Of a stretch of 33,627 bases of DNA, positions 5,642 to 13,200 are shown piece after piece. Location of the stretch: assembly GCA_035575515.1 (NCBI GenBank), contig DATLXU010000111.1, forward strand, positions 1 through 33,627. The letters are read 5' to 3'. Made by a program: the position numbers and the translations under genes. The number at the start of each line of letters is the position of its first letter. The stretch's first letter is position 1. Below the pieces are notes generated by a model. That model was not told the DNA's origin. It saw only the letters and a program-made list of their open reading frames with translations, and made no database searches. Origin of the DNA: DATLXU01 sp035575515. GTDB taxonomy: Bacteria; Acidobacteriota; Blastocatellia; UBA7656.

Positions 5642-6847
5642 ATGGGCGATTCGCTTTCAGTCTATTACGGGGAGTTCGCCGTCTCGCCCGTGCCGCTTGA
5701 GCTGAGCTTCAATTACTGCTCGCACAAGTGCGCCTATTGTTTTGCAAATCTGAACCTCCCCGGCAGAAAGGCCGACATCAAAAAGACTATGCGGCTACTG
5801 GCCGATTATCAAAACCGAGAGACGCTGGAAGCCACGCTGCTCAAACAGGGCTATCCCGTCCTTGTCTCCAATCGCGTCGACCCGTTTGCCGCCTCGAACT
5901 TCAAGCAGGCCGTGCCGGTCATTCGCGTTATGGCTGAGATGGGCATCCCCGTTGCCATTCAGACCAAAGGCGGATTGGGGATAGCAGACGTGCTGGAGTT
6001 TCTTCCCCCGTCTGTCTGGTATGTTTCGATTTCAATGCTCGACGATGCTGTAAGAAACCGAATAGAGCCGGGAGCGCCCGCTATTGATGAGAGATTCCGT
6101 CTGATTGAAACCCTCACGAATCGCGGTCATAAGGTCACGCTCGGATTAAATCCCATAGTTCCCGAATGGCTTCCGGACCCGATGCCGCTATTGAAGCGAG
6201 CGCAGGCCGCAGGCGTGCGGGGTGTATGGATCGAGCCTCTGCACCTGAACAAAAAACAGCAGGCGAACCTGAGCGCGCGCGAGATTATCAATATCTTAAA
6301 GCCGGTGCTTGATCGAGCGAAGAGAAGAAAGACGGCAACCGAGGATTTGACCGCCTACTGTCGGGCAAGAGAGTGCGCGCAGGCGATAGGGCTGGAAATC
6401 TTTAGCATCGGCCAGATGAACGCTTCGGATTATTTCAAGCCCTACAGGGAGCTTTACCCGAAGACCTTCCCGACCAATCAGGATTTCGTGAACTGGTGCC
6501 ACAGCCAGCCGGAAACCGTCCGGCAGGAGATTTATTTTGATGACTATGCAGAGGTGATGCTTCCAAAACTGCCCGAAGGAGTCCATCCCATATCGAGCTA
6601 TATTCGGGCGACAAGCTACTGGATTACGGAAACGCACAAAATTCCCAACCGCATGAGCTTTCGGCAGCTTCTCGCCCTGACATGGGCAGAGCATCGCACG
6701 CAGCAGCACATCGGTCACATCGGATGTTTTGCCGCATTAGGCAAACAAGACCCGGACGGGTGGATCGAGGTCGTCGACGACAATGATCTTCCCGTTTTCG
6801 CGTTCAGCCCCTCGGGGTTTTCTGAATATTTTAAGGAGGTGAATTGA
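5642..6847 (+). CDS. Phage radical SAM enzyme
   Basis: The ATG directly abuts the ParB-like stop. C26-SHK-C30-AY-C33 is the CxxxCxxC motif that binds the [4Fe-4S] cluster reducing S-adenosylmethionine. Around it lie ELSFNYCSHKCAYCFANLN, then SNRVDPFA and AIQTKGG, which recall the SPL-photolyase-like branch of radical SAM proteins. There is no SPASM extension: after residue 280 the Cys residues are few. Substrate is unknown. The neighbours (adenine methylase, ParB-like protein) suggest DNA or nucleotide chemistry; the peptide gene directly downstream offers an alternative substrate. The last codons contain the ribosome site for that peptide. Confidence 0.85.
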   Translation: MGDSLSVYYGEFAVSPVPLELSFNYCSHKCAYCFANLNLPGRKADIKKTMRLLADYQNRETLEATLLKQGYPVLVSNRVDPFAASNFKQAVPVIRVMAEMGIPVAIQTKGGLGIADVLEFLPPSVWYVSISMLDDAVRNRIEPGAPAIDERFRLIETLTNRGHKVTLGLNPIVPEWLPDPMPLLKRAQAAGVRGVWIEPLHLNKKQQANLSAREIINILKPVLDRAKRRKTATEDLTAYCRARECAQAIGLEIFSIGQMNASDYFKPYRELYPKTFPTNQDFVNWCHSQPETVRQEIYFDDYAEVMLPKLPEGVHPISSYIRATSYWITETHKIPNRMSFRQLLALTWAEHRTQQHIGHIGCFAALGKQDPDGWIEVVDDNDLPVFAFSPSGFSEYFKEVN

Positions 6848-6848
6848 C

Positions 6849-6938
6849 ATGGCAGGATCAGGTGGAGGAAAAGGCGGCGGCAAGCGCAGCAAGGGTAGAA
6901 CCAAAGGCAAAATGAGATCGTCACGCCGAAGGCGATAG
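6849..6938 (+). CDS. 29-residue Gly/Lys/Arg-rich peptide
   Basis: The ORF starts at ATG 6849 six bases after AAGGAGGTGA (6833-6842), a full match to the anti-Shine-Dalgarno and one of the strongest ribosome sites in the window. The product begins MAGSGGGKGGGKRSKG and ends SSRRRR, with no acidic residue. Such a peptide would bind nucleic acid, like a protamine or ribosomal tail. Its location directly after a radical SAM gene also allows a modified-peptide precursor, but it lacks Cys and a recognisable leader. Function unknown. Confidence 0.6.
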   Translation: MAGSGGGKGGGKRSKGRTKGKMRSSRRRR

Positions 6939-6970
6939 CATCTTTCGGATGTTTCGGCACATAAAAAAGC

Positions 6971-7345
6971 GTGGCAGGAAAACAGAAATACACGCCTGAT
7001 CAGGTGATCGAGGCGATAAGAAAAACTAAGGGCCTCGTCACGCTTGCGGCTAAATCGCTCGGCTGTGACCCGGATACCATTCGCAACTACGCGAGGCGCT
7101 ATAAGTCGGTGAGCGCCGCTATCCGCGAGCAGCGCGAATCGGTCACCGACATAGCCGAAGCGTCGTTGTTTACGGCGATTCAGCAGGGGTGCGCCTGGGC
7201 TGTCTGTTTCTACCTGAAGACGCAGGGGCGCGAGCGCGGCTACGTCGAGCGGCGCGAGCTGACCGGAGCCGAAGGCGCGCCTATCCCCATAGCTATTATC
7301 GAGGTGCGAGGGCCTGATGGACGCAGCAAAAAGGAGGAGCCGTGA
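6971..7345 (+). CDS. terS: Terminase small subunit
   Basis: A 124-residue protein from GTG 6971. Residues 8-40 (DQVIEAIRKTKGLVTLAAKSLGCDPDTIRNYARRY) form the N-terminal helix-turn-helix typical of TerS, followed by ESVTDIAEASLFTAIQQG and FYLKTQGRERGY, the oligomerisation region of this family. It recognises phage DNA for packaging and recruits the large subunit encoded at 7674. No good ribosome site precedes it, so it may depend on translation of the upstream peptide. Its stop overlaps the next ATG (TGATG). Confidence 0.85.
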   Translation: MAGKQKYTPDQVIEAIRKTKGLVTLAAKSLGCDPDTIRNYARRYKSVSAAIREQRESVTDIAEASLFTAIQQGCAWAVCFYLKTQGRERGYVERRELTGAEGAPIPIAIIEVRGPDGRSKKEEP

Positions 7346-7515
7346 TGCTAATGCTCGAAATCACAATGTCCGTGCTGGGATTTTTGATCTTCATTGAGCT
7401 TGGCGCGGTTCACCTTCAGCTAAAACGGATGGCCGATTTGTATGAGCAACATGCAAGAGAGGAGTCAAACGAGCGGCGCAGAAAGCGAGCAGCCGAGCGA
7501 AGCGACTGGCACTGA
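7345..7515 (+). CDS. Small membrane-anchored protein
   Basis: The ATG at 7345 overlaps the terS stop and follows AAGGAGG. The 56-residue product has one membrane helix (about residues 8-25, TMSVLGFLIFIELGAVHL) and then a charged, arginine-rich helix ending RSDWH. Small membrane proteins between terminase genes are common in siphoviruses but unassigned. Its 3' part overlaps the next ORF in another frame. Confidence 0.55.
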   Translation: MLMLEITMSVLGFLIFIELGAVHLQLKRMADLYEQHAREESNERRRKRAAERSDWH

Positions 7516-7693
7516 CGTGACGGCTACGACGGGCACGCTGGCGGCTCCTCGATGCCCTGTTTGCAGGATGGAGATGGAGCTTAACAACGCCGGCACCTTC
7601 TGGTGGCATGCGGGCAGTCGCAAAGCCAAAGGGTGTCCGGTCACCAGCATCCCTCGCAGGAAGGAGTCCGAGAGTGTCGGCGGCCAAGCCTGA
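7442..7693 (+). CDS. Small zinc-finger-like protein
   Basis: An 83-residue ORF in a different frame, overlapping the previous gene by 74 bases and the TerL start by 20. The N-terminal half is Ser/Thr/Glu-rich and unstructured. The C-terminal half, CPVCRMEMELN ... WWHAGSRKAKGCP, has a CxxC ... H ... C pattern like a one-zinc ribbon. AAGGAG near its end serves the large terminase. The zinc pattern supports a real product, but the start could be internal. Confidence 0.5.
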   Translation: MSNMQERSQTSGAESEQPSEATGTDVTATTGTLAAPRCPVCRMEMELNNAGTFWWHAGSRKAKGCPVTSIPRRKESESVGGQA

Positions 7694-8975
7694 GCTGACA
7701 GAGATACACGGCGCGAGGATGGCTTTGAACTTCCACGCAGGCCAGTGGCGAGCGTGGGAGAGCGACCGGCGATTCATCGGCGTGATAGCCGGGCTGCAAT
7801 CCGGCAAGACCGTCTTTGGCCCGCCCTGGCTGTGGCGCGAGATAAAACTGCGCGGGCCGGGAGATTATCTAGTCGGCACGCCTACCTACCCGCTGTTGGA
7901 CAAAAAGGCGCTGCCTGAGTTCATACGGCTCTTTGAAAAACGATTGCAACTCGGTCATTACATCGGAGGCGCTGCGCACAAATTCGTCTTTTCGCGTGAG
8001 GGCGAATTGCGCACCTTCGGCAGAGCTTCGGACCAGCCGACCATTGTTTACTTCGGCCATGCGCAGGATGCGGACTCGCTCGAATCCGCCACCTACAAAG
8101 CCGCATGGCTCGACGAGGCAGGCCAGCGGAAGTTCCGCCGGGATAGCTGGATTGCTATTCAGGGCCGCCTCTCGATCAATCAGGGCCGCGCGCTCATAAC
8201 CACAACGCCTTACGATCTCGGCTGGTTGAAGGTCGACATCTACGACAAGTGGAAGGCAGGCGACCCTGATTACGATGTCATCGGCTTTCGCTCGATTGAT
8301 AATCCGGTCTTTCCGCCTGAGGAGTATGACCGCATGCGGGCGGAGCTGCCGGATTACAAGTTCCGCCTGCGATACGATGGCGAGTTCACAAGGCCGGAGG
8401 GATTAATCTATTCGAGCTTTATTGACGAGTACGAGCCGGCGGGCCACAAGCGCAGGCCCTTTCCCATCCCTCTTTCGTGGCCGCGCTATGTCGGGCTTGA
8501 TTTCGGCGGCGTTAATACGGCAGCCATCTTCCTGGCCGAAGACCCGAATACGAAGAGGCTCTATGCGTACCGTGAATATCTGGCTGGCGACAGAACAGCC
8601 GCAGAGCACTCCGCAGCATTGCGAAAGGGAGAGCCGGATATATTGATCGCGGTTGGCGGATCGGCCTCCGAGCAACAATGGCGCAAGGAATTTAAAGCGG
8701 CTGGCCTGCCCGTGCGTCACCCCGATATCAAAGAGGTCGAGGTCGGCATTGATAGAGTCTATGGCGCTTTCAAGCGGGATGAAATCTGCATCTTCGATAA
8801 TCTCTCAGGCTTGCTCGCGGAGCTTGGCAGCTACTGCCGGGAGGTTGATGAGCAGGGCAACATAACTGAAAAGATCGAGGACAAGGAGCGATTTCACAGG
8901 CTGGATGCGCTGCGCTACATCATTTCGTGGCTGCGCAGGCCGATGACGACGAGGGCAAGAGAATGGCTGAGGTGA
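7674..8975 (+). CDS. terL: Terminase large subunit
   Basis: GTG 7674 follows AAGGAG and gives 433 residues, usual for this motor. Residues 40-46 (GLQSGKT) are the Walker A loop; KAAWLDEA with D147-E148 is Walker B. The C-terminal nuclease has YVGLDFGG, with the first RNase H-fold Asp, later DILIAVGG, and RLDALRYIISWL at the end. The protein pumps DNA into the prohead and cuts concatemers, working with TerS and the portal. A longer frame from 7608 lacks a ribosome site. Confidence 0.93.
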   Translation: MSAAKPELTEIHGARMALNFHAGQWRAWESDRRFIGVIAGLQSGKTVFGPPWLWREIKLRGPGDYLVGTPTYPLLDKKALPEFIRLFEKRLQLGHYIGGAAHKFVFSREGELRTFGRASDQPTIVYFGHAQDADSLESATYKAAWLDEAGQRKFRRDSWIAIQGRLSINQGRALITTTPYDLGWLKVDIYDKWKAGDPDYDVIGFRSIDNPVFPPEEYDRMRAELPDYKFRLRYDGEFTRPEGLIYSSFIDEYEPAGHKRRPFPIPLSWPRYVGLDFGGVNTAAIFLAEDPNTKRLYAYREYLAGDRTAAEHSAALRKGEPDILIAVGGSASEQQWRKEFKAAGLPVRHPDIKEVEVGIDRVYGAFKRDEICIFDNLSGLLAELGSYCREVDEQGNITEKIEDKERFHRLDALRYIISWLRRPMTTRAREWLR

Positions 8976-9358
8976 GCGGGGCGAAGCCGCACAGATTCAA
9001 AGAAGGCGACCGCGCGATTCACCCTCAACTCGGAGAGGTGGTGGTTAAGCGCCTGTTGCCCGGCGGAGGCGTTGTACTGATGCACATGGATTTTGGCGAG
9101 TTTGCATCGCCGGTTTCCATGCTCACGCCAGCCGAACGACAGAATGACGCGCTCGACGATCTCACGGATGTCGCCGGCACGCTTGCGGCCCTGATTGATT
9201 CGGGCGAGGTGATTGGCGTTGTCGTAGTGACGGTCAATCGAGATGAGAGCGTCGCCAGCATCACGGGCGGCGACCTGCTCGATTGCCGGGCCGTCATTGC
9301 GGAGATGGAAATCCTGAAAGCTGGTCTGATTCGCTCAGCCGCTGAATACGGAGGTTGA
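8963..9358 (+). CDS. Small SH3-like (CarD/KOW-type) protein
   Basis: ATG 8963 overlaps the end of TerL by 13 bases. Of 131 residues, 10-45 (RFKEGDRAIHPQLGEVVVKRLLPGGGVVLMHMD) resemble the beta-barrel that opens CarD and UvrD C-terminal domains (GDrVxHpxfGeGvV). The C-terminal half is a predicted alpha/beta segment with VVVVTVNRD. The role is unknown; such folds bind protein or RNA polymerase. The TTG start of the portal gene follows within three bases. Confidence 0.5.
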   Translation: MAEVSGAKPHRFKEGDRAIHPQLGEVVVKRLLPGGGVVLMHMDFGEFASPVSMLTPAERQNDALDDLTDVAGTLAALIDSGEVIGVVVVTVNRDESVASITGGDLLDCRAVIAEMEILKAGLIRSAAEYGG

Positions 9359-9360
9359 TC

Positions 9361-10839
9361 TTGCACGATACGATTAGCACAAGGGCTAACACACCTGATT
9401 GCGAGTGCGGGTCCTATCGCACTCAGATGGCTGATGTCGAGCTATTCCGCGATGTGATGTGCGGAACGCGCCGACTGCGCCAGCGCGCTGTTCAATACCT
9501 GCCGCAGCACCCGGCGGAAGAAGACGCAGCTTATACGATCAGGCTCAACCAGACGGTGCTGTTTAACGCGACGAGGCGAACGGTGAAGGGGCTGACCGGC
9601 ATGGTCTTTCGCAAGCCGCCTGTGCTCGGTCAGGATGTGCCAGCCGAGATTCGTGGCGACAGCGAGAATAACATTGAGGGCCACTGGGAAAACATCGATC
9701 TAGAGGGCACGCACGGTGACGTGTTCGCGCAGGAGCTGTTCGTTAAGGGATTCGACGGCCACGCATTCATCCTCGTTGATATGCAGCGCGCCGTCACAGC
9801 CGATAACCCTGAGGCAACGCGCAAAGACGAGCTTGACGCCGGGCTGAGGCCCTACTGGGTGCTGATAGAAAAAGCGCAGGTGTTAAACTGGCGCACCGAA
9901 CTCGTCAAGGGCGCGCGAGTGCTCTCACAGGTGACTATCAAAGAGTGCCGCATTGAGGCCGAAGGGCAATTTGGCGAGGTGCAGGTGGATCAGTATCGCG
10001 TACTGCGGCCCGGCGAGTGGGAGATATGGCGATGGGTGACTCGCATAGACACGGACGGAACCATCACGGGCGAAAAGGGGAGAGAGTACCGCGCGCTCGA
10101 AATTCATGAGCGCGGCACGACGCCGCTTGATTTCATCCCGCTCGTTGTCTATTACGCAAACAGGACGGGATACCTCGAATCCACGCCGCCGTTGCTCGAT
10201 CTCGCGTATGAAAACATCGAGCATTATCAACTACGCTCGGACCTGCGCCATACGCTGCATATAGCAAACGTTCCCATACTGGTTCGCAAAGGCGGAAACC
10301 CGAACGAGGATCTGGCGATCGGTCCCAATACAATCGTTGACATTGACACGGATGGCGATTTGAAATACACCGAGCACCAGGGCCACGCTATCGGCAAATC
10401 ACAGGAGGAGATAGCAACAACCGAGCAGCGCATGGCGGCGCTCGGTTTGATGCTCCTGATGAACAAGCCCGCCGTGCAGCAGACCGCCACCGAAACCGTC
10501 ATTGATGCCGAAGCCGAGTCGAGCGAGCTGGCGGGCATGGCGCGCAATCTCGAAGATGCGCTCGAACAGGCGCTTCAAATACATGCGCGCTGGCTCAAGA
10601 AAGAGTCCGGCGGCTCCATACAGATCAATCGCAAATTCACGAAGATGCAGATCACCTCCGATAAAATCAGAGCATGGCTTGAGGCGATTGCAGTAGGCGC
10701 GCTGCCGAGAGAGTTGTTCTGGGAGATGCTCATGGAAGCTGAGGAGATTCCACCGGGCCGCACGATTGATGACATGCGGAACTTGATCGAAAGCGACGAC
10801 ATTGGCGGGAGGCTGGATGGCGCAGCGACTTCTGATTAA
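9361..10839 (+). CDS. Portal protein (DUF4055-like)
   Basis: TTG 9361 is chosen because GGAGG ends six bases before it; TTG 9355 and ATG 9427 are alternatives. The 492-residue protein has the features I associate with DUF4055 portals: YLPQHPAEEDAAYTIRLNQ, NATRRTVKGLTGMVFRKPP, DGHAFILVDMQ, IPLVVYYANRTGY, PPLLDLAYENIEHYQLRSD and ETVIDAEAESSELAGMA. The dodecameric portal forms the DNA channel at one capsid vertex and docks TerL. Its position right after terL is canonical. Confidence 0.88.
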   Translation: MHDTISTRANTPDCECGSYRTQMADVELFRDVMCGTRRLRQRAVQYLPQHPAEEDAAYTIRLNQTVLFNATRRTVKGLTGMVFRKPPVLGQDVPAEIRGDSENNIEGHWENIDLEGTHGDVFAQELFVKGFDGHAFILVDMQRAVTADNPEATRKDELDAGLRPYWVLIEKAQVLNWRTELVKGARVLSQVTIKECRIEAEGQFGEVQVDQYRVLRPGEWEIWRWVTRIDTDGTITGEKGREYRALEIHERGTTPLDFIPLVVYYANRTGYLESTPPLLDLAYENIEHYQLRSDLRHTLHIANVPILVRKGGNPNEDLAIGPNTIVDIDTDGDLKYTEHQGHAIGKSQEEIATTEQRMAALGLMLLMNKPAVQQTATETVIDAEAESSELAGMARNLEDALEQALQIHARWLKKESGGSIQINRKFTKMQITSDKIRAWLEAIAVGALPRELFWEMLMEAEEIPPGRTIDDMRNLIESDDIGGRLDGAATSD

Positions 10840-11290
10840 GGACGCGCGCAAGCGCAAGGCACCGCCCCGTCGTGACTGCCACGACGAATCGTGGCATCAG
10901 CAGCGATTCATCCGCTGGTCGAGAGAGAGCGCGCGAATGCAGTTCAATCCCGCGCACGAGGCGGCGCTGCTGTGGCTGCACTCTGTGCCAAATGGGGCGC
11001 ACCTGAGCAAGCGGCAGGCGATTAAAATGGTTGCCGAGGGAATGACAGCAGGCATTCATGATCTGCGGCTCGATTATGTGCTGCGCGACTCGGCGGGCGC
11101 GATAAACTGTCCGGGCCTGATTATAGAGATGAAAATGCCGGGCCGTGCCCTTTCAGAAAAGCAAAAAGAGTACGCCTCGTTCATGCACTCGCAGGGCTTT
11201 CGCCATGTTATTTGTCGCAGTTGGCAGGAAGCGGCGCGCTGTGTAGTGGATTACATGTCCCTCAAGATATATGCCCCGATCCATCCGTAG
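10817..11290 (+). CDS. VRR-NUC domain nuclease
   Basis: ATG 10817 follows GGGAGG and overlaps the portal end by 23 bases. In the 157-residue product, GIHD (79-82), E104-M-K106 and Q116 in SEKQKEYASFM make up the metal and catalytic residues of VRR-NUC, the virus-type restriction-like nuclease fold (PD-D/ExK), followed by GFRHVICRSWQEA. These small nucleases act on branched or flapped DNA, possibly resolving replication junctions before packaging. A location between portal and head-morphogenesis genes is unusual; they more often sit with replication genes. Confidence 0.8.
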   Translation: MAQRLLIKDARKRKAPPRRDCHDESWHQQRFIRWSRESARMQFNPAHEAALLWLHSVPNGAHLSKRQAIKMVAEGMTAGIHDLRLDYVLRDSAGAINCPGLIIEMKMPGRALSEKQKEYASFMHSQGFRHVICRSWQEAARCVVDYMSLKIYAPIHP

Positions 11291-11298
11291 GAGAAACG

Positions 11299-11490
11299 AT
11301 GGCTCAACAGTGGACAGGCGACCGGGATACGAAACTGCTCCACAGGGAAGGCTCCGAGTGCGCAGGCCAGATCAAGCGCGCGATAGACGCTGAGACGGCG
11401 CGCGGCGCAGGCTACAAGCTCTGCGAGACGTGCGCGCCGAAAACGGCTCGCCGGGCGCCTGCCAGAGCGAAAACAGAGACGCGCGAATAG
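11299..11490 (+). CDS. Small hypothetical protein
   Basis: ATG 11299 is preceded by GGAGAA. Sixty-three residues, starting MAQQWTGDRDTKLLHREG and ending with a basic Ala/Arg tail. SECAGQIKRAI and YKLCETCAPK supply three Cys that might hold a metal. It lies between VRR-NUC and MuF genes with short gaps. No family recognised. Confidence 0.5.
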   Translation: MAQQWTGDRDTKLLHREGSECAGQIKRAIDAETARGAGYKLCETCAPKTARRAPARAKTETRE

Positions 11491-11493
11491 CCT

Positions 11494-12423
11494 GTGGATT
11501 TAATCGGCTACATTCTCAAGCAGGCGGTCGAGTTGAAGCGGCTCGAAAACGGCGCGATGCGTGGCGCGCGCGCCTCGCTGCAACCTGCCTTCAGGGAGTT
11601 TCTTCTAAACCTCAAGGGCCTGCCACCGCGCAGCGCGCGCACGCTCGCTAGCGCGCTCCTGTCCTCGTTCAGGCGAAAGGTCGGCGGCCTCTATGAGACG
11701 TTGGGCGCGCGCCTGTCAGAAGAAATCGCCGCCATCGCCCGAAGGCAATCCGCATTGATAGCAAAGGCGCTCAGCAAAGCAACGGGACTCGACGTAAAGG
11801 CTCTTGACGAGCGCGCGCTGGAAAAAATTATCCGAAGCACAAAGACGGCTGGCCGCACGCTCGCGCAGCACCTTGCCCGGCAGCAGCGATTGATAGAGCG
11901 ACAGATTGAACGGCAGACAAAGCTCAGCCTGCAACTTGGCGAATCGCCCGCACAACTGATGCGACGCCTTCAAAGATACGTATTCGCTCCCGCGCGGAGG
12001 CGCGCTGAAACGCTCGCGCAAACGCATGTGAACGCCATCGCCAACCGTGTGCAGCTTCTGACCATGCAGAAATCCGGCACAAGCTCGCGCTATCGCCTCG
12101 TCGTAACGCTCGACAGCCGCACAAGTATCATCTGCCTGAGCTATGCCGCCGAAGGGAAAGTCTATCGCTACGGTGACGGCCCCGTGCCTCCATTTCACCC
12201 CCGCTGTCGAACGATTATTTCTCCGGTCATCTCGGGCGACGACAGCGAGCCTCCCGACGCTGAGCGGTGGCTCAAGCGCCAGAGCAAGGCCGTACAGGAC
12301 GACATACTCGGCCATTCGCGCGCCGAGCTGTGGCGAAGCGGGCGCATTGACATCAGCGAGCTTGTGCGAAGGGACAGGACCGTGCGCACGGTCGCGCAAC
12401 TGGAAAAACGGTCGCGCAGGTGA
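11494..12423 (+). CDS. MuF-like head morphogenesis protein
   Basis: GTG 11494, 309 residues. The N-terminal two thirds are long basic helices (RRKVGGLYETLGARLSEEI, LARQQRLIERQIERQTKLS). The C-terminal third has the Mu gpF signature: RAETLAQTHVNAIAN, VVTLDSRTSIICLSY and GKVYRYGDGPVPPFHPRCR, where the PPxHPxCR box ends the domain. MuF proteins are minor head proteins needed for assembly or DNA delivery, and the gene usually follows the portal, as here. Confidence 0.85.
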   Translation: MDLIGYILKQAVELKRLENGAMRGARASLQPAFREFLLNLKGLPPRSARTLASALLSSFRRKVGGLYETLGARLSEEIAAIARRQSALIAKALSKATGLDVKALDERALEKIIRSTKTAGRTLAQHLARQQRLIERQIERQTKLSLQLGESPAQLMRRLQRYVFAPARRRAETLAQTHVNAIANRVQLLTMQKSGTSSRYRLVVTLDSRTSIICLSYAAEGKVYRYGDGPVPPFHPRCRTIISPVISGDDSEPPDAERWLKRQSKAVQDDILGHSRAELWRSGRIDISELVRRDRTVRTVAQLEKRSRR

Positions 12424-12472
12424 TTTTCCATCCTCGCCCCCACACAACTGACAAGCCTCCCGGTCCACTGAC

Positions 12473-12724
12473 ATGCCTGACAGCCTGATTGCGCTTGAGA
12501 TTATAGCCGACAGCCTCAGTCCTCGATTCACGATTGGGGTCGTGAACGTCGAGACGTTTGTCACCGTGACCGCGCGCGAAACCGATCAGTCCGGCCAATC
12601 TAAATCCATAACGCTCGATCTGGATTATCATCGCACGCTTGCCCTCATTCATGCGCTTGAGCATGCCCTTGAGCACAACATAAATTCGCGGCTCAGCTAC
12701 AACGCGCCGCCCGTCCGATTCTGA
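12473..12724 (+). CDS. Small hypothetical protein
   Basis: Eighty-three residues from ATG 12473. The pattern is beta-rich at first (LIALEIIADS, VVNVETFVTVTARE), then helical with two near-identical copies of HALEHALEHN at about residues 60-70. No recognised domain and no strong ribosome site. The gaps of 49 bases before and 28 after fit a co-transcribed head gene. Confidence 0.45.
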   Translation: MPDSLIALEIIADSLSPRFTIGVVNVETFVTVTARETDQSGQSKSITLDLDYHRTLALIHALEHALEHNINSRLSYNAPPVRF

Positions 12725-12752
12725 TGCCCCTTTTCGCAGACCCGGCCCGCGC

Positions 12753-13046
12753 GTGAAGAACATGACACTTACAGAGGTTTTCGAGACTTATCACGGACGA
12801 CTGCTCCTCGTGGCGACATCAATTCTCGGCAATAAAGACGAGGCGGAAGATTGCCTGCAGGACCTTTATCTGAAGCTGCATCGCACGGATGCGCTCAGGC
12901 GATTTGAGCAGCGGGCGCAGCTTTACACGTGGCTGTATCGCTGCGTTTTAAATCAGGCAAATGACCGATGCGCTCGCCGCCACCGGCGCATGCGGATTCT
13001 AATATCTCGCGGGGTGCCGGAACCGGTCGCGGCTCGTATGGTCTAA
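12753..13046 (+). CDS. Sigma-70 region 2-like mini-protein
   Basis: Starts at GTG 12753 or ATG 12762. Residues about 8-80 follow ECF sigma region 2: FETYHGRLLLVATSILGNKDEAEDCLQDLYLKLHR is the -10 and core-binding helix pair, and YTWLYRCVLNQANDRCARRHRR corresponds to region 2.3-2.4. ECF factors normally have a second domain (region 4) of about 60 residues for -35 recognition; here the frame stops at 97 residues and no such domain follows in any frame I checked. It might redirect or inhibit host RNA polymerase, or be a remnant. Confidence 0.65.
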   Translation: MKNMTLTEVFETYHGRLLLVATSILGNKDEAEDCLQDLYLKLHRTDALRRFEQRAQLYTWLYRCVLNQANDRCARRHRRMRILISRGVPEPVAARMV

Positions 13047-13090
13047 TAGAGTGGGTGGAGCAAACTCATCTATCCTCCAATCGGGACCTA

Positions 13091-13128
13091 TGGGCGCTCG
13101 CTTTGGGCATGCGGGCGCCCACATTTTT
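13091..13128 (+). terminator. Rho-independent terminator or attenuator
   Basis: TGGGCGC (13091-13097) pairs perfectly with GCGCCCA (13115-13121) and is followed by CATTTTT. It lies in a 154-base gap between the sigma-like gene and the scaffold gene. It may end early-head transcripts or reduce read-through into scaffold and capsid. The long 17-base loop weakens the prediction. Confidence 0.55.
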
Positions 13129-13200
13129 AACTTTGCTCTCAAACCACCATGCGCGCAAGAGTTGGACTCCGGCGGCGCATGAATCTCAGGGAGAGAAATA

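Noticed and set aside
11716..12564. Minus-strand 282-residue ORF opposite the MuF gene
   Set aside because: The plus strand encodes clear MuF motifs, and the antisense product is low-complexity and unrelated to any family.
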